A DNA stretch of 61,960 nt from Zygnema cylindricum (Eukaryota; Streptophyta; Zygnematophyceae; Zygnematales; Zygnemataceae), in the NCBI GenBank assembly GCA_037447655.1, contig JBBHKE010001198.1, positions 1-61,960 on the forward strand. Direction: 5' to 3'. The translations under genes were made by a program, and so were the position numbers. This document shows, piece by piece, positions 44,606 through 55,730 of this stretch (its first letter is position 1; each line of letters begins with the position of its first letter). A model generated the notes under the pieces. The model was not told the origin of the DNA. It worked only from the letters and a program-made list of their open reading frames with translations, and made no database searches.

Positions 44606-45915
44606 TGTTGTTCTTTGGTCTAAAATAGACCGCAGAAGCGACCCAAACTATCATGCAAAAAGCTAAGCAAAAATAGGTCGACAAACAATCATTTGAAATG
44701 CATCCTCCATATGCGTACAGAGACGCAACAAACAACATTTAGGGTTTCATAGAATAATCAACATAAATAGACCCTATGACAACATCTAAGGTTTGATGGA
44801 ATAATCAACATAAGCAAACCCTAGGACAAATGCATAAATAATGCATATCAAACAAACATAAAATAACATAAATAAATAATAACAAAAAGAGTGCAATCTC
44901 ACATAACATTAGATAAACAAAAGTATATCAATAAACATATTACTCAAATGCATGACCTAATCGGCAACCCTAAAAGTTTACATCTTCGGTCCCCACTTTA
45001 CTAACCAGCATTAATTATTCATTCCTAACAAATCTCATTCCTATATATACACTTGTGAGCTGTCAAATAATCACTAAGTGTCATAATTTACGTTACTGTC
45101 ACTAAATCCTATTTACGCATAATTACCTTTTAGTAAGAGTAAACTAATCGTAAGCGTACACCTGAAAGACAAGCAATCGTAAGCGTACACTTGTCTGCAA
45201 ATACGACACACAATTAAACTGTCGATATCCTCATTGATCACCTAAAATATAACTATTTTAATCAACACTAAATCATTAATTCAAATAAGACAAAACATTG
45301 ATGCTTCAAATATTTACACCGACGCATCCAAAAATCCGCGTCATAAGTGACAACTTGCTTAGTCACTTGTCGATAAGTCCACGCAGCAAGCCGATGTCAC
45401 ATACTTAAGGCCCACTTGATCATACATTCTCAAAATAGTGCGATCCATCAAAAAGCGGCGGACGCCGTCCGCCTTCGAAGTACAACACAATCCACTCGTT
45501 GAAATAATACGGTACCATCAAAATCTTGTCCGTACCGAAAACCGCGTACTTCGTCATAAATGTCGCACGTCAAAATTGAAGTATACTTATCCAAAAAGAT
45601 TCTTTTGTACCATCGCGTACTTTCCATAATTGTCGCCCGTCACATTAGATTCCGTACGGCCGGCGTACAATTTAAATATTTCAAACATTTCATATCGGAT
45701 CGCGAAGCGATCCGCCGTCCATTTCCATTTTGTATTCCGTATTATTCGTACGCTTCTTCGCGTCACTCAATTTGTAATTTACGTCACTTTAAATTCATTC
45801 GTACAATTACCCCCCAAACTACAAATCCATTCGAACCACTATATTACATTTGGTTACTAAGTATGCGAACATGCGAGCGCACGCATGTACGAAACTGAAT
45901 CTTCCAAAAACAACA
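44606..45915. repeat. Solo LTR in gypsy gag
   Basis: 1310 bp, TGTTGTTCTTTGGTC to AAAACAACA, flanked by AGAAG (44601-44605) and AGAAT (45916-45920). Removing it joins codon AAG (44603-44605) to AAT (45918-45920) in frame, giving QREK then NESLEREKK, so the host reading frame was open when it landed. It belongs to the TGTTGTTCT...AACAACA LTR group. No internal genes remain. Confidence 0.8.
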
Positions 45916-46388
45916 AGAATGAGTCACTAGAACGAGAGAAAAAAGACAATCAGGACTGGTTTGAGAAATATATGGCAGAACGCCTGGAGAATGACACACC
46001 CCAAACACCTCCAACCCTAGATTCCGGCTCCGAAAGTGAGAAAGAAGAACAAGATCAGGATATGCAGGAAACGAACTCATCTCAATCTTCCCCGAAAGCA
46101 ACACTTTTTTCCTTCAAACCGGCTGTCATGCTAGTCCGGCACCTCATGCCATATGCCCTCACCCAGGTGAAGACTCTAGCATCCTCCCACAACCTGCCCG
46201 AAGAAATCCTCATTCAGGCAATGGGAGAGGAGATCCACTCTGGAAAGGGAGGAGTCGACAAGACCACTCCGCCAACCGCAATCTTTTTGTCCACTGATGC
46301 GAAAACCCCTATAGTGGATAGGGACTACAAGGCCTTATCAGTGGCCTTTATACAGAACCGAACCAGGAACTTCAAGCTTAATAGGTAA
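45916..46388 (+). pseudogene. Gypsy gag-protease spacer
   Basis: An open acidic region (NESLEREKKDNQDWFEKYMA, then SGSESEKEEQDQDMQE) leads into LSVAFIQNRTRNFKLNR and a stop at 46388, just before the protease. No known domain. Confidence 0.65.
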
Positions 46389-46865
46389 GGGGGATACCAA
46401 GACGCTCTGGTCGACACCGGAGCTCTCCCCAACCTCATCACCACCTCCGCTTTGCACAAAATGCCCGAGGAACTCCGGCCCGAGATCTGCCCAAGCAATA
46501 TCTGCTTAAGCACCGTAAGCAGCGGTAGTCAACTTGTCCATGGAAAAATCAAGGCCATGGAAATCAAGTTTTCTGATGACGGAGGGCAACGGGTGAAAAT
46601 TGAGCTTCCCTTCTTGGTAGTGGAAGGGACTCAATTCGAAATTTTGTTGGGAATGGCCACTTGGACCTGGCTCAATATGAGTTTGAGCGTGTGGAAGGAA
46701 CAATGTACCGTTCGGGACCTGGAAAATCCAAAAGGAACCAAAGTGGTGGTTCCTTTGGATTTATGGAACCAGGGGAAAACAAATATCCCTATGTCTAGTT
46801 GCTACCTGGTGAACACTACATCATCTCCGACGGAACCGTTTGGCAGTTCTACAGATTTCGCCTAA
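46389..46865 (+). pseudogene. Gypsy aspartic protease
   Basis: YQDALVDTGALPNLITTSAL carries the DTGA active site of retropepsins, and VVEGTQFEILLGMATWTWL has the ILLG motif that closes the fold. The distance between them, about 75 residues, is normal for a retroviral-type protease. The domain is largely in one frame and ends in a stop at 46865. Confidence 0.85.
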
Positions 46866-46979
46866 GAAATCTATCAATTCCCAATTTCTAAGCGGTGGGA
46901 AGAGGAATATAAGAATAGATTATTGCAGGTAGCATAACTCCGGCGAGGAGTGGATAAGGCATTTTCGGCCTTAACATAG

Positions 46980-48124
46980 AAGGAATTCGTTTCTACACCA
47001 CTGTCTAATGCTTCAAAACCCAAGTCCGATAACAAGGAGTTGAATCGACAAGTGGTGTCATTCGCAGTCCCCGATTTCAGACTGCGTATTCTATCTTTAT
47101 TTTCGAGAATTAGTTCCGATTTGGAAGCGGTTTTGAAAACAAGATACCTAGTGGACTCATACGCAGCCGTGGAAATATCACCCAAGGCGCGGGCTGTCAG
47201 CGAATTCCGCCTCCATCAACTTCATCACCTATATCCTCAACAGCTTCTAATGACAGCTTTTTCAAAACCTCACCAAAGTCTTCCTCAAAATGTAGAAAAC
47301 ATCATGGCGCAACATCTAGCCAGTTTGGAAAGAATGGATTTGGTGTTGGCAGGCTGGCCTTGTTAAGATACTCCCTAGCGGGACAATGAAAAGGGCATCA
47401 AGACCGCAGAAGTGGAATATTTCTCCGAATGATCAAATTAATCAGTTGGCTTCAACAGCTCCAAAACATACCGGTGGGGTACGTTCTAGAAAATGTCAAC
47501 CCGGGAGAAGAGAAAAGGAAACAGGTTGAAGACAGCTGGAATCACATAACCCAGATTTTAGGAGCTCCCTTTGTTTTCGACGCCGCACAGATAGGATCCC
47601 GTGCACACAGAGTAAGGGCATATTGGACCAATATGATCCCCCTTCCGGTACTCCGACGACTGTTAGACAAGCAAATTCCCGACCCGCATAGTTCGGTGCA
47701 GCAAATACTTCGGCAAGGCAGGATGGCCACCCAAGTGACCCGACCAGACCGCTCTCCTTTGTTTTGGTGCAACAAATTGGGATTACCACGGAGAGCACTC
47801 CCGACTTTGGTTTCTTTCCCTCACAGTCAGGCTTATCCGGAACAAGCAGCAGGAATGATTTTTAACAGTAAGGCAAGAATCTGGACAACAACGACGATTC
47901 CAGAACGGGAAGAAGCGATGGGATTCTATAAAGGCACCACGGCAGCACCATGTATTTCAGACCTTCACAGGTGCAGCCTAATTGGGGCAGAGTATGGATT
48001 AGAATTTGATCACATAGGTACTCAAGCATGCACTCGCCTTTTCCAGTCTCAAGTCTCTGGAATTCAGGGTTGTTTACCTTCAAGCTCCTCAGTTGTTAGC
48101 GATGCAGGCAACTTTGCAGCTTGA
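46980..48124 (+). pseudogene. C5 cytosine DNA methyltransferase domain in gypsy pol
   Basis: Two frames carry the C5-methyltransferase motifs in canonical order. Frame one (47040-47366) has motif I as FRLRILSLFSRISSDLEAVL (usual LF.G.G partly lost) followed by VDSYAAVEISPKARAV, and motif IV as ERMDLVLAGWPC with a stop exactly where the Q of PCQ should be. Frame two (47429-48124) has motif VI GYVLENVN, motif VIII GSRAHRVRAYWTNM, and motifs IX-X as PEREEAMGFYKGTT and HRCSLIGAEYGL. The order I-IV-VI-VIII-X is that of DNMT3/DNMT1 types, not the permuted order of plant DRM. The AHR.R.YW form resembles DNMT3. Active function is lost by a stop and a frameshift near 47364-47430. It lies between protease and RT. 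Confidence 0.82.
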
Positions 48125-48434
48125 TGGGGGGAGAGAAAAGAGAAGAAAAATTCACATTTCTCCACTTCAGGTGTTCCCAATGAGGGGGGGCGGCGGCTCA
48201 AATGGCGACAGCTTAGCGGAAGTTGTCAGCAGTAATGTCCTAGTCGGAGGGGTAGAGGCATATCCACCGGTAGGATTAGAATTCAACATCGCTGGAGGCT
48301 TGGGCTGGTGTAGAGCCTGGGAAAATAGATAATACCCTAGGGGAGCAGTTGAATCCTCAGCAAAAAGCGCAGCACTCCGAGCTATTGGCCAAAAACAAGT
48401 AGGTGTTCTCATGGTCAGAAACAGATGTCGGTAT
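48125..48434 (+). pseudogene. Gypsy linker between methyltransferase and RT
   Basis: Short open pieces follow the methyltransferase (LAEVVSSNVLVGGVEAYPPV). No domain is recognised. It ends at the solo LTR. Confidence 0.4.
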
Positions 48435-49172
48435 TGTTGTTCTGAGACAAGTGCTGGTACTGAAGATGAAGAAGATGCAGCTGTAGTCATCGTTGAACAA
48501 ATCAAGAGAGGAAGCTTCCACAAATACTGATGGCTGAACAGCAACTTTGACAGACTATAACTTTCAGAAAAACGCTCCAAACGTCTTGAATCTTTGCCAC
48601 AATGTAGATCAAATACAAAGGAACACACACACAAAATTTCAATCAATTCCGCTCACAAATCTGTGAGATATGTAGAAATGAAATTACATAAAACTGAGTG
48701 TACAGTTTTCATATCATTTGTTCCTAAAAATCAAATTCACTAAGTCCTACTTTTATACACCGAAACTACACTAAGCTGTACGGAGGAATTCCAGCCGTAC
48801 ATCTAACATTCTATCACAAATATTTACACCGAAGTTCAGACAGCGTAAAGTGATAATGATCTAGTCACGCCTCGTCACTATTTGTTGGCGGCGGCTGTCA
48901 GCGGTCCGATTAGAGGATTTGGCACCGTAGAATTGACTTCACGAAGTCCAGTGGTCCTGCCGAATTTCCGTACGTCCACGGAGGACATACTCACGCATTC
49001 TCCTAAGTGACAACACGTGTCCCAAGTGTGAATGAACCGTGAACTCCCAACTTCACTGTCACACTAATTTCGGTAAGTACTGAACCGAACTCAACCAAAA
49101 ATAGCTTAAGTCCTGAACAGCTCTCTCTCACAGCTGAGGCATAAAGAGGACTAAAGATTTCTAAAAACAACA
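48435..49172. repeat. Solo LTR before gypsy RT
   Basis: 738 bp, TGTTGTTCTGAGACAAGTGC to AAAACAACA, flanked by GGTAT (48430-48434) and AGTAT (49173-49177), one mismatch. Same terminal sequences as the E group and the solo LTR at 44606. Confidence 0.75.
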
Positions 49173-50560
49173 AGTATTTACAAAGGAACACCTTTCCGAA
49201 TTGATTTCATCGACAAGACGGCAACAGTTTGGCAGAAGTAGTATCCTCTCAGTTTCAAAGAAAAGGAATTCATTACGGCTAAAGTCCAGACTTTGGTGGA
49301 AGCCGGATTGGTTCAGGAAAGTACCGGACTTCATGGGTTCGCTTCCGTGACAGTTCTCCCTCCCAAGAAGGACTCGTCCGGGAAGATTGTAGATTTTTGG
49401 ATGTGCGCAGATTATCGCATGCTGAGCACGGCCACAATCTCTAACCGGTATCCGATGCCGACTCTGGAAGAGATATTTGACTCTTTTGCTGGCACCCCTA
49501 TCTATTCCACTATGGACATGAAGAATGGTTTCCACTTGATTGCCATGAAACCGAAGCACAGGGTGAGAATTGCATTTTGGGCTCGTTCTAGACTTTATAA
49601 ATGGATTACATGCTATTTGGGCTTAAGAATGCACCGGCCAAATTCCAACGGGCAATGGACGAAGTGCTCCGAGGAATCGATTATGCCCAGTGCTATATTG
49701 ATGATGTTATTATATTCTCAAAAACTTTTGAGGAACACCTAGAGTATATCCAGATCGTTCTGTGGGCACTCCAAGCAGCGTGCTTAAAATGTCACCCGGG
49801 CAATGGCATTTTGGGGTATAGAAAATTATTTACCTCGGACATGAGGTGATTCCTGGGACTGTGGGTCCCTACATGTTCAAGGTGGTAGCCCTTGACGCTC
49901 TTCCCTCACAACACGACATCTTTGCCCTTCGCACCTTTCTGGGTCTGGCCAATTACTATCGGCGGTTTATCCCGGAGTTCAGTAGTCACGCCCAGCCCCT
50001 TAACCAGCTATTGCGGAAGGACCAAGAGTGGTAGTGGGCCGAAGAACAACAAATCTCCTTCCAGTTCTTAAAAAATGCTTTGAAGCAACACCCCGTTCTC
50101 CGGATGCCTGATCACCAAAGACCTTTCCTCATTTATACTGATTGGAGCAAGTTTTGATTGGGAGTGGTTTTTGCTCAAGTCGATGATGCCAAAGCTGAAT
50201 ATGTGGTGGCCTACGCCAGCCGGAGCAACAACAAGGCAGAGGGGAATTATAGCAGTTACCACGGAGAATTACTTGCTGCGGTTTGGGCCATCCAGCATTT
50301 ACGGCCTTATTTGTACGGAGTCAATTTCACCTTGATTACAGATCACCAACCTTTGAAATAGATCATGGAAAATAGTAAGTTAACCGGCAAACTCGCCAGA
50401 TGGGTTCTTATCTTGCAAGAATATGATTTCAACATTGTTCATAGGGCAGGGAAAATCCATCGGAATGCCAACGGACTTAGCCGGAATCCTGATCCCTCCA
50501 CCATGGATTCTACCGGGGCTCGGCATGATGACGACCCTGAGATCAGTCTGGGACTCATTC
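49173..50560 (+). pseudogene. Gypsy reverse transcriptase and RNase H
   Basis: RT blocks are FITAKVQTLVEAGLVQEST, the DYRMLSTATISNRYPMPTL and PIYSTMDMKNGFHLIAMK regions (catalytic Asp), FGLKNAPAKFQRAMDEVLRG and QCYIDDVIIFSKTFEEHLEY with YIDD. The connection FLGLANYYRRFIPEFS is typical of gypsy. RNase H has FLIYTDWSKF-stop, AYASRSNNKAEGNYSSYHGE (Glu), and TLITDHQPLK (Asp), ending DFNIVHRAGKIHRNANGLSR. Stops or shifts lie near 49590, 49849, 50034, 50157 and 50361. Confidence 0.93.
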
Positions 50561-50689
50561 GAGCATCCTCCGCTTTCATCTGGCTTCCCCAATCTGGGGG
50601 GGAACCGTCAACTTTCTCGGCCGATATGGAGGGGCAGGCGCCCATAGGGGCCGGACGGAAGGACATCTGGAACGACCCCGATGCTCTCT

Positions 50690-51910
50690 AATCTATCCTG
50701 CAGGGGTTGCCTCTTCCCCACTTGACTAGAATTCAATTATCCCGAGTACATACCCGGATGGCTGCGTATGATAAAGACAGAGGCGTTCTCCTTTGGAAAT
50801 GGTCAGACAGCACGAGGAAAGTGGTTCCTCCCCCCTCTGACCGAGAAACTCTGATTTCCAATATCCATCCGCAATGTGGACACTTCGGGCAAAAGCGGAC
50901 CACTTCCCTGGTTACGGGCTCTTATTGGTGGCATGGGTTGTGGACCCAAGTCAACCGAATTGTGTAGACTTGCTACTCATGCGATCGAGTCAAGGCAACT
51001 TTTAACAAAGAGGGTGGGACTGAGCTTCATTCGCTTCCTATCCAGGGGATGTTTTATCGGTGGTCTTAGATCTTTTGTGACCTCTCCCGACCAGCACGCA
51101 TGGGAACCACTTCGTGCTGATCATGATAGAACATTTTTCAAAGTGGATCGAGTTGGTGGCTTTGCGCCGGAAGAAGTCCAAAGAAATTGCAGATGCCTTT
51201 TTGCAGCGGGTTTTAGCCCAATTCGGGGCGCCTGCGGAAGTTCTAACCGACCAAGGCTCCGAATTTGTCGGAGAATTTTCCAACCTCTTGGAAAAATGCC
51301 TAGTCGACCATTGGCTAACCATCCGTGACCACCATTAAGCCGACGGTTTGGCCGAAAGATGCGTATAGATATTGAAGCGGTCACTACGAAAATATGTAGT
51401 TGAAGAAGATTTGGGGGAGTGGGACAGAAAAGTGCCTTGGATTGCTATGGGTTACAGATTCAACAGGCAGGCTTCTCTCCACTCCTATAGCCCTTATTTC
51501 ATTCTATTTGGACCGCATCCCATCTTGCCTAGAGCTGTATTGGCCCAAGCCGTGGTCCTCCTGGAGATGGATGACAAGGGGAAAGTCGAAAAACTAATCG
51601 CCGACAAAGCCAAGATATTCCACCGAGAGATGCCTCTCGCCGTGGGCAATTTGCACGTGGCTCAACGTCGAGATTAGTTGTGGTATTCTCAATGCCGGAG
51701 CGGGAATTATGTTCCGTGGCAGCGACGATTTATGTCGGGGGACTTTATTTATCGGATGCAACAGAAGAAGGACACGTTGGATATTTCTGCCGGGAGAGTA
51801 ATTTTGAAAGTGGTTGAAGTTTTCTAACAAAGGGGTTCTTACATTGGAGGGAAAGGATGGTCGACGAATTAAAGAGAATCAGATCAATGTGCCCTCTGCC
51901 ATTTTTGGGG
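50690..51910 (+). pseudogene. Gypsy integrase
   Basis: The zinc domain has HPQCGHFGQKRT and, across a stop, CYSCDRVKA (HHCC). The core has HFSKWIELVALRRKKSKEIA and LTDQGSEFVGEFSNLLEKCL, with the second Asp; the region of the third residue reads HWLTIRDHH-stop-ADGLAER. The C-terminal part has YRFNRQASLHSYSPYFILFG and, to 51910, GDFIYRMQQ and LTLEGKDGR. No chromodomain is seen. Confidence 0.92.
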
Positions 51911-52165
51911 ATTGGAAGACCAACCCACTTTTCACTAAACTTACTTTGCCGATCCTCTTTCTTGTTCATCAGCTTGCACTCAGTCCTCCCAGCTTCACGA
52001 CATATTAGTATGCAATCAGTGTGGTCAGTGTTGGCATTCAGCCTATCTCCCCTCCTCTTGGGAGCCACACCCTTTACCCTCCAGCACCTAGTTCTGTAGG
52101 AATTGCGAATGGAGCGGGTAATTGTTTTTATATCTTAGTCACCGTTGACTAAGAGGGGGGGAAAT

Positions 52166-53628
52166 TGGGATATCAGCCCGTTTTCAAAGACCCAAATCCC
52201 TTTCCCCGGCCAGGGGGGGAGGAAAGGAATGGGGAGGGGATAACTTTCGCCTTCCCCTTGCGCTCATACATATTCTCTGTCGAAGCATCTCCCCTATTTT
52301 GCATGCATATCAATGGGAGGGATGTGGGCAACAGTGGGCATGATCATCATTTTGGGGAGCATTTGCATTCCGGGTTTATTTACAGGACTCGAATGTCGAC
52401 GACTCCGGGTTGTGGGCCCTTCTCTCACGTTAATGAGGCACGCTCAACAGCTGTCAAGCTCATCTGTTTTTTTAGGCATACAATTATCTCACCAAGGATT
52501 TCGGGCCCTTTTTACCCTGTACAGTCTTTAGAGTACGGAGGAGTGAGTGCACCAAGCTAGACGAGATCCTTGTATTTCCTAAACTGAGCGGAACGCACTT
52601 TATTTGGCGTCTAACGGAGGCCGGACCACAAAGTTCTACCGTCTCAAAGATTGCAATTTTGTTACATTGGACCAGTTTCCAACAGCCCCCATGGGGTGTA
52701 CATTGTGGATTGCCACGTAACTTTCCGGATTTGCAGTTAGATTATGCTGGTAGCCGTCAGTAAGAATTTAGTTTAGTCTCAGCTGGCTTTTGGTCCATTA
52801 ATTACGTTATGTGAAAGTATGGCAAGTTAATGTCCTTTTCAAGACTTTGTCTTATAATAGTATACCAAATAATTACTTCCGCCCGCGGATCTAGCCACAG
52901 TCCGGAGCAAAAAAATTTGCCTCGACTGTAGTACGGATTATTTTGTCTCATGTCAGTTCCATTACACTTGCTTGCCGCTCATTGTTTAATAACATAGCTT
53001 TGATTTTTGGACATGCGATTTGTCAAACTTTGATGTATAAGGCACTTAAGGTCGAATGAGACAGGTTGCTTTTCAGTACTGTCTCCTGTGAAAACACTCA
53101 GAAATTCCAACAAACCTTCTTTTGGAGAATCTTTGTGTTGTTTCGACTCTATTGCCATCTTGGTTTTGGATCTGTTTTTTGTGGAAATCATCGTCCGGGC
53201 GAGTAGTTTGCACTATCTTCCTTTTGGGTGATTTTGGACTTTTTGTTGTTTGGAACCGAGAAGAGTCTTATCGGTTCCGAGCTGGGGACGCCGAAGGTTG
53301 CAAGAGTACCATACCTTTTGACGATACTATCAGAAGAGGGGTCGCCTTTTTCTAATTGTCATCGTTGATTGCTGGGGTATGTTAAGCGTCCTTTGCTACA
53401 TTTCACATTTTCTATCTTTTATTCTCTTTCCTGGGGCAAGGTGATATTGTTATATTTGGAAAGCCAATCATATTTATTTATATATATCTACGTGGTAGTG
53501 CATTTGTGTCTTCGTCTGGAGTTCTCTTTGCTTTGGAGTGACTGTTCTGGAGTAAACTGAAACCCCCTGGATCAGGATAATGGGTTTTGAGGGAACACGT
53601 GCGATAGACTTCCCGTAGACAAAGTACA
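52166..53628 (+). repeat. Gypsy 3' LTR (H1)
   Basis: 1463 bp from TGGGATATCAGCCCG to AAAGTACA, preceded by the purine tract AAGAGGGGGGGAAAT. Its first about 280 bp recur at 53633. No coding frame inside is credible. A TGTCTT-rich right half may hold the promoter but no clear TATA box could be fixed. Confidence 0.75.
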
Positions 53629-53632
53629 AAAT

Positions 53633-53918
53633 TGGGATATCAACCCGATTACAAAGACCCAAATCCCTTTCCCCGGCCAGAGGGGGAGGAAAGGAAGGGG
53701 GAGTGGATAACATTCGCCTTCCCCCTGCGCTCATCCCTATTCCCTGTCCAAGCATCTCCCCTATTTTGCATGCATATCTATGGGAGGGATGTGGGCAACA
53801 GTGGGCATGATCATCATTTTGGGGAGCATTCGCATTGAAGGTTTATTTGCAAGACTCCAATGCCGACGACTCCGAGCTGTGGGCCCTTCCCTCTCGTTAA
53901 TCAAGCACGCACGACAAA
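53633..53918 (+). repeat. Truncated second gypsy LTR (H2)
   Basis: It repeats the first 280 bp or so of H1 with about 90 percent identity by eye, and is separated from H1 only by AAAT, the same four bases that precede H1. It is cut at about 53918 by a copia LTR fragment. The LTR-AAAT-LTR arrangement suggests unequal recombination or a tandem LTR. Confidence 0.75.
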
Positions 53919-54374
53919 GTTAATATTGGGAAGCGCGAATCTTGGAGAGCATGAGGACAAGTTTGAATAAGACATGTGTCCACTCAATGGCAGAGTCGTA
54001 CAAAGACCATAGAGAAAGTACACCGGCCACAATGCCTTTTTGTACTTTACAGTTCTCTGATTGGTTAGTGCATCAATAGACATGGGTTGTGAGAGGGGTT
54101 TAAGATTTAGGAGATTTAGGAGGTAGCCGCCTCTCTCTCAATGAGCTTGTATATATCTTGGCATCTTTACCATTTTGATAACCGATCGGCTGGTTGGCCG
54201 TTTTCTGTGATTTTTCTTGCTGTGGACTCAGGGGAGTGCAAACTGCGCTGAGGTGCAGTGAGATTGGTTATTTGTTTGCTTGGGTAGCAGAGATCTGAGT
54301 TGAAAGTGGGCTAGTCAAGAACTATCTAGAGGCTTCCTGAATTCAATAGGCCAAATGGGGGACACAGAATTGCA
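53919..54374 (+). repeat. A-type copia LTR fragment, 3' part
   Basis: Ends GACACAGAATTGCA at 54374, as the A-group LTRs do on their sense strand. TATATA-like and CTCTCTCTCAATGAG bases near 54130-54155 match the U3 end. The 5' half including the tRNA-like module is missing. Confidence 0.75.
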
Positions 54375-55540
54375 TTATCCGTCTGTTATTGCTGACAATA
54401 CCTTCTATTTGCAACAACGCATATCCGAGCTGTTGGCAGCCGCGGAATTTCCTGATCTATTAAACGCGCTACCTTCGGCTAATCGCGTGCTCGTTTACGC
54501 TCGTGTTTTGGGCTGGGGGCTGGTGCATGGTTACAAGCAACACCCATTTTTTCGACACTTCGTTTGGCGTCTGACCAGTTCACCTCTGCTGCCCGCCTTT
54601 CGTTTGGGTTTGCCTCACTCTCCGCTTCTTAGGCGCCCCAAGTGTGTTTGTAATCAACCAATTGACTCCGACAGCATCCATGTACTTCGTTGCTCGTGGG
54701 GGGGTGAACTTACAGTCGTTCATGATTTGGTTCGCGATGCGATTGCTGCGATTGGCGTGAAAGCAGGCTACATTGTGAAGCGGGAAGTTTCGCATATCTT
54801 ACCTCCTCGTTTCCAATCTAGTGGTCTCCGAAGTCCCCGAGTAGGCTTGGTTTTCCTCCACGGGTCTAGGCGGACCTTGGGCGATGTGATCCTTACTGAT
54901 CCGACTGGGACCCACGTTTCTTCTCGCGCAGCAGTGCATACAGGTGTGGCGGCTCGGGACACAGGGACTTCTAAAGAAAGGAATTACGCTCACCCAGACC
55001 CAGCTGACCAATTTGTTCCATTTGAAGTAGAGATTTTTGGTTCTTTGGACAAGTCTTTCGTTGATTTTCTCCTGTGCTAAGAAAGCTTTTGAATCCAGGG
55101 GTCCGGGGAGTCCTCCCCCAAGTCTTCTCGTTGTTTTTTACCGTCAGCGTGTATTAGTTGCCCTTCAACGAGATCAAGCTGCGACCCTTCTCCGTCGAAG
55201 CACGGTGGCGGATGATTGGCGGGGCCTCCCAGACCTTCCTCCTCGAGATCTTGTCCACATCCACGAACTTCGGGGGTGTGGAATTTAGCTTGTTGGGGTT
55301 GTGGGGCATCATGTAGAGTGGGTTTTTCGTTTTTGTCTAGTCGTCTTCGGCATTTTGTTTAGTCTTGCCAGTTGGCCTAGTGCTTTCGGTGTCCTCATTT
55401 TTTGTCTTGTTTTGTTTTAGTAATTGTTGGCTCTTGTAGTCTTTAACTGTGCTTTTTCTTTTTTTTACCCCCTTTGTACTTTGATGGTTTTTCCATCTCA
55501 CTTTCTGTAATAAAGTTTTACCTGTGTCATAAAACTACTG
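54375..55540 (+). pseudogene. 5'-truncated non-LTR retroelement, C-terminal nuclease-like domain
   Basis: Frame one (to 55078) has a zinc-binding patch CVCNQPIDSDSIHVLRCSWG, then VVHDLVRDAIAAIGVKAGYI with VKRE, DVILTDPTGTHVSSRAAVHT, and FVPFEVEIFGSLDKSFVDFL. A one-base shift at 55075-55080 continues AKKAFESRG and RDQAATLLRR to 55288. The CxxC...H...C patch, HD.V.DA.....AG...E and the PF..E.FG end resemble the C-terminal restriction-endonuclease-like region of RT-bearing retroelements. No RT remains. A 3' UTR of about 230 bp ends near AATAAAGTTTTACC (55510). The ATG at 54355 lies in the adjoining LTR and is a chance start. Confidence 0.6.
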
Positions 55541-55730
55541 TACAAACAAGGTTTCTTACGAGTTGGCTCGGTTGGTGGGAGCGGTGAGAATCGTATTTTA
55601 CACCCCAAAAAGGCGTTACACACCGTGTGCAAGATAACCCCCGGGTACCTTACATTTTACTTTAGGGTTTTTGGGTGGTTGCGTTTTTTTATTATTAAAA
55701 AAAAACACGAATGAGAAAAAAACCCTGAAC

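Larger units (their letters stand above)
42973..53628 (+). mobile_element. Ty3/gypsy element with a DNA methyltransferase domain
   Basis: Plus-strand order: gag with two zinc knuckles (42973-44605), Lys/Glu-rich spacer (45916-46388), protease (46389-46865), C5 cytosine methyltransferase (46980-48124), RT and RNase H (49173-50560), integrase (50690-51910), purine tract and 3' LTR (52166-53628). RT-RNase H before integrase is the gypsy order. The left end lies beyond element E. Solo LTRs at 44606-45915 and 48435-49172 interrupt it. Many stops and shifts show it is dead. Confidence 0.88.

Noticed and set aside
46980-48124. Plant DRM-type methyltransferase
   Set aside because: DRM enzymes have permuted motifs (VI-X before I-IV). 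Here motifs I and IV come first, so a DNMT3 or DNMT1-like order fits better.
54355-54374. ATG at 54355 as the true start of the retroelement ORF
   Set aside because: The ATG lies inside the copia LTR edge. Homology begins after 54374, so the in-frame ATG is chance.
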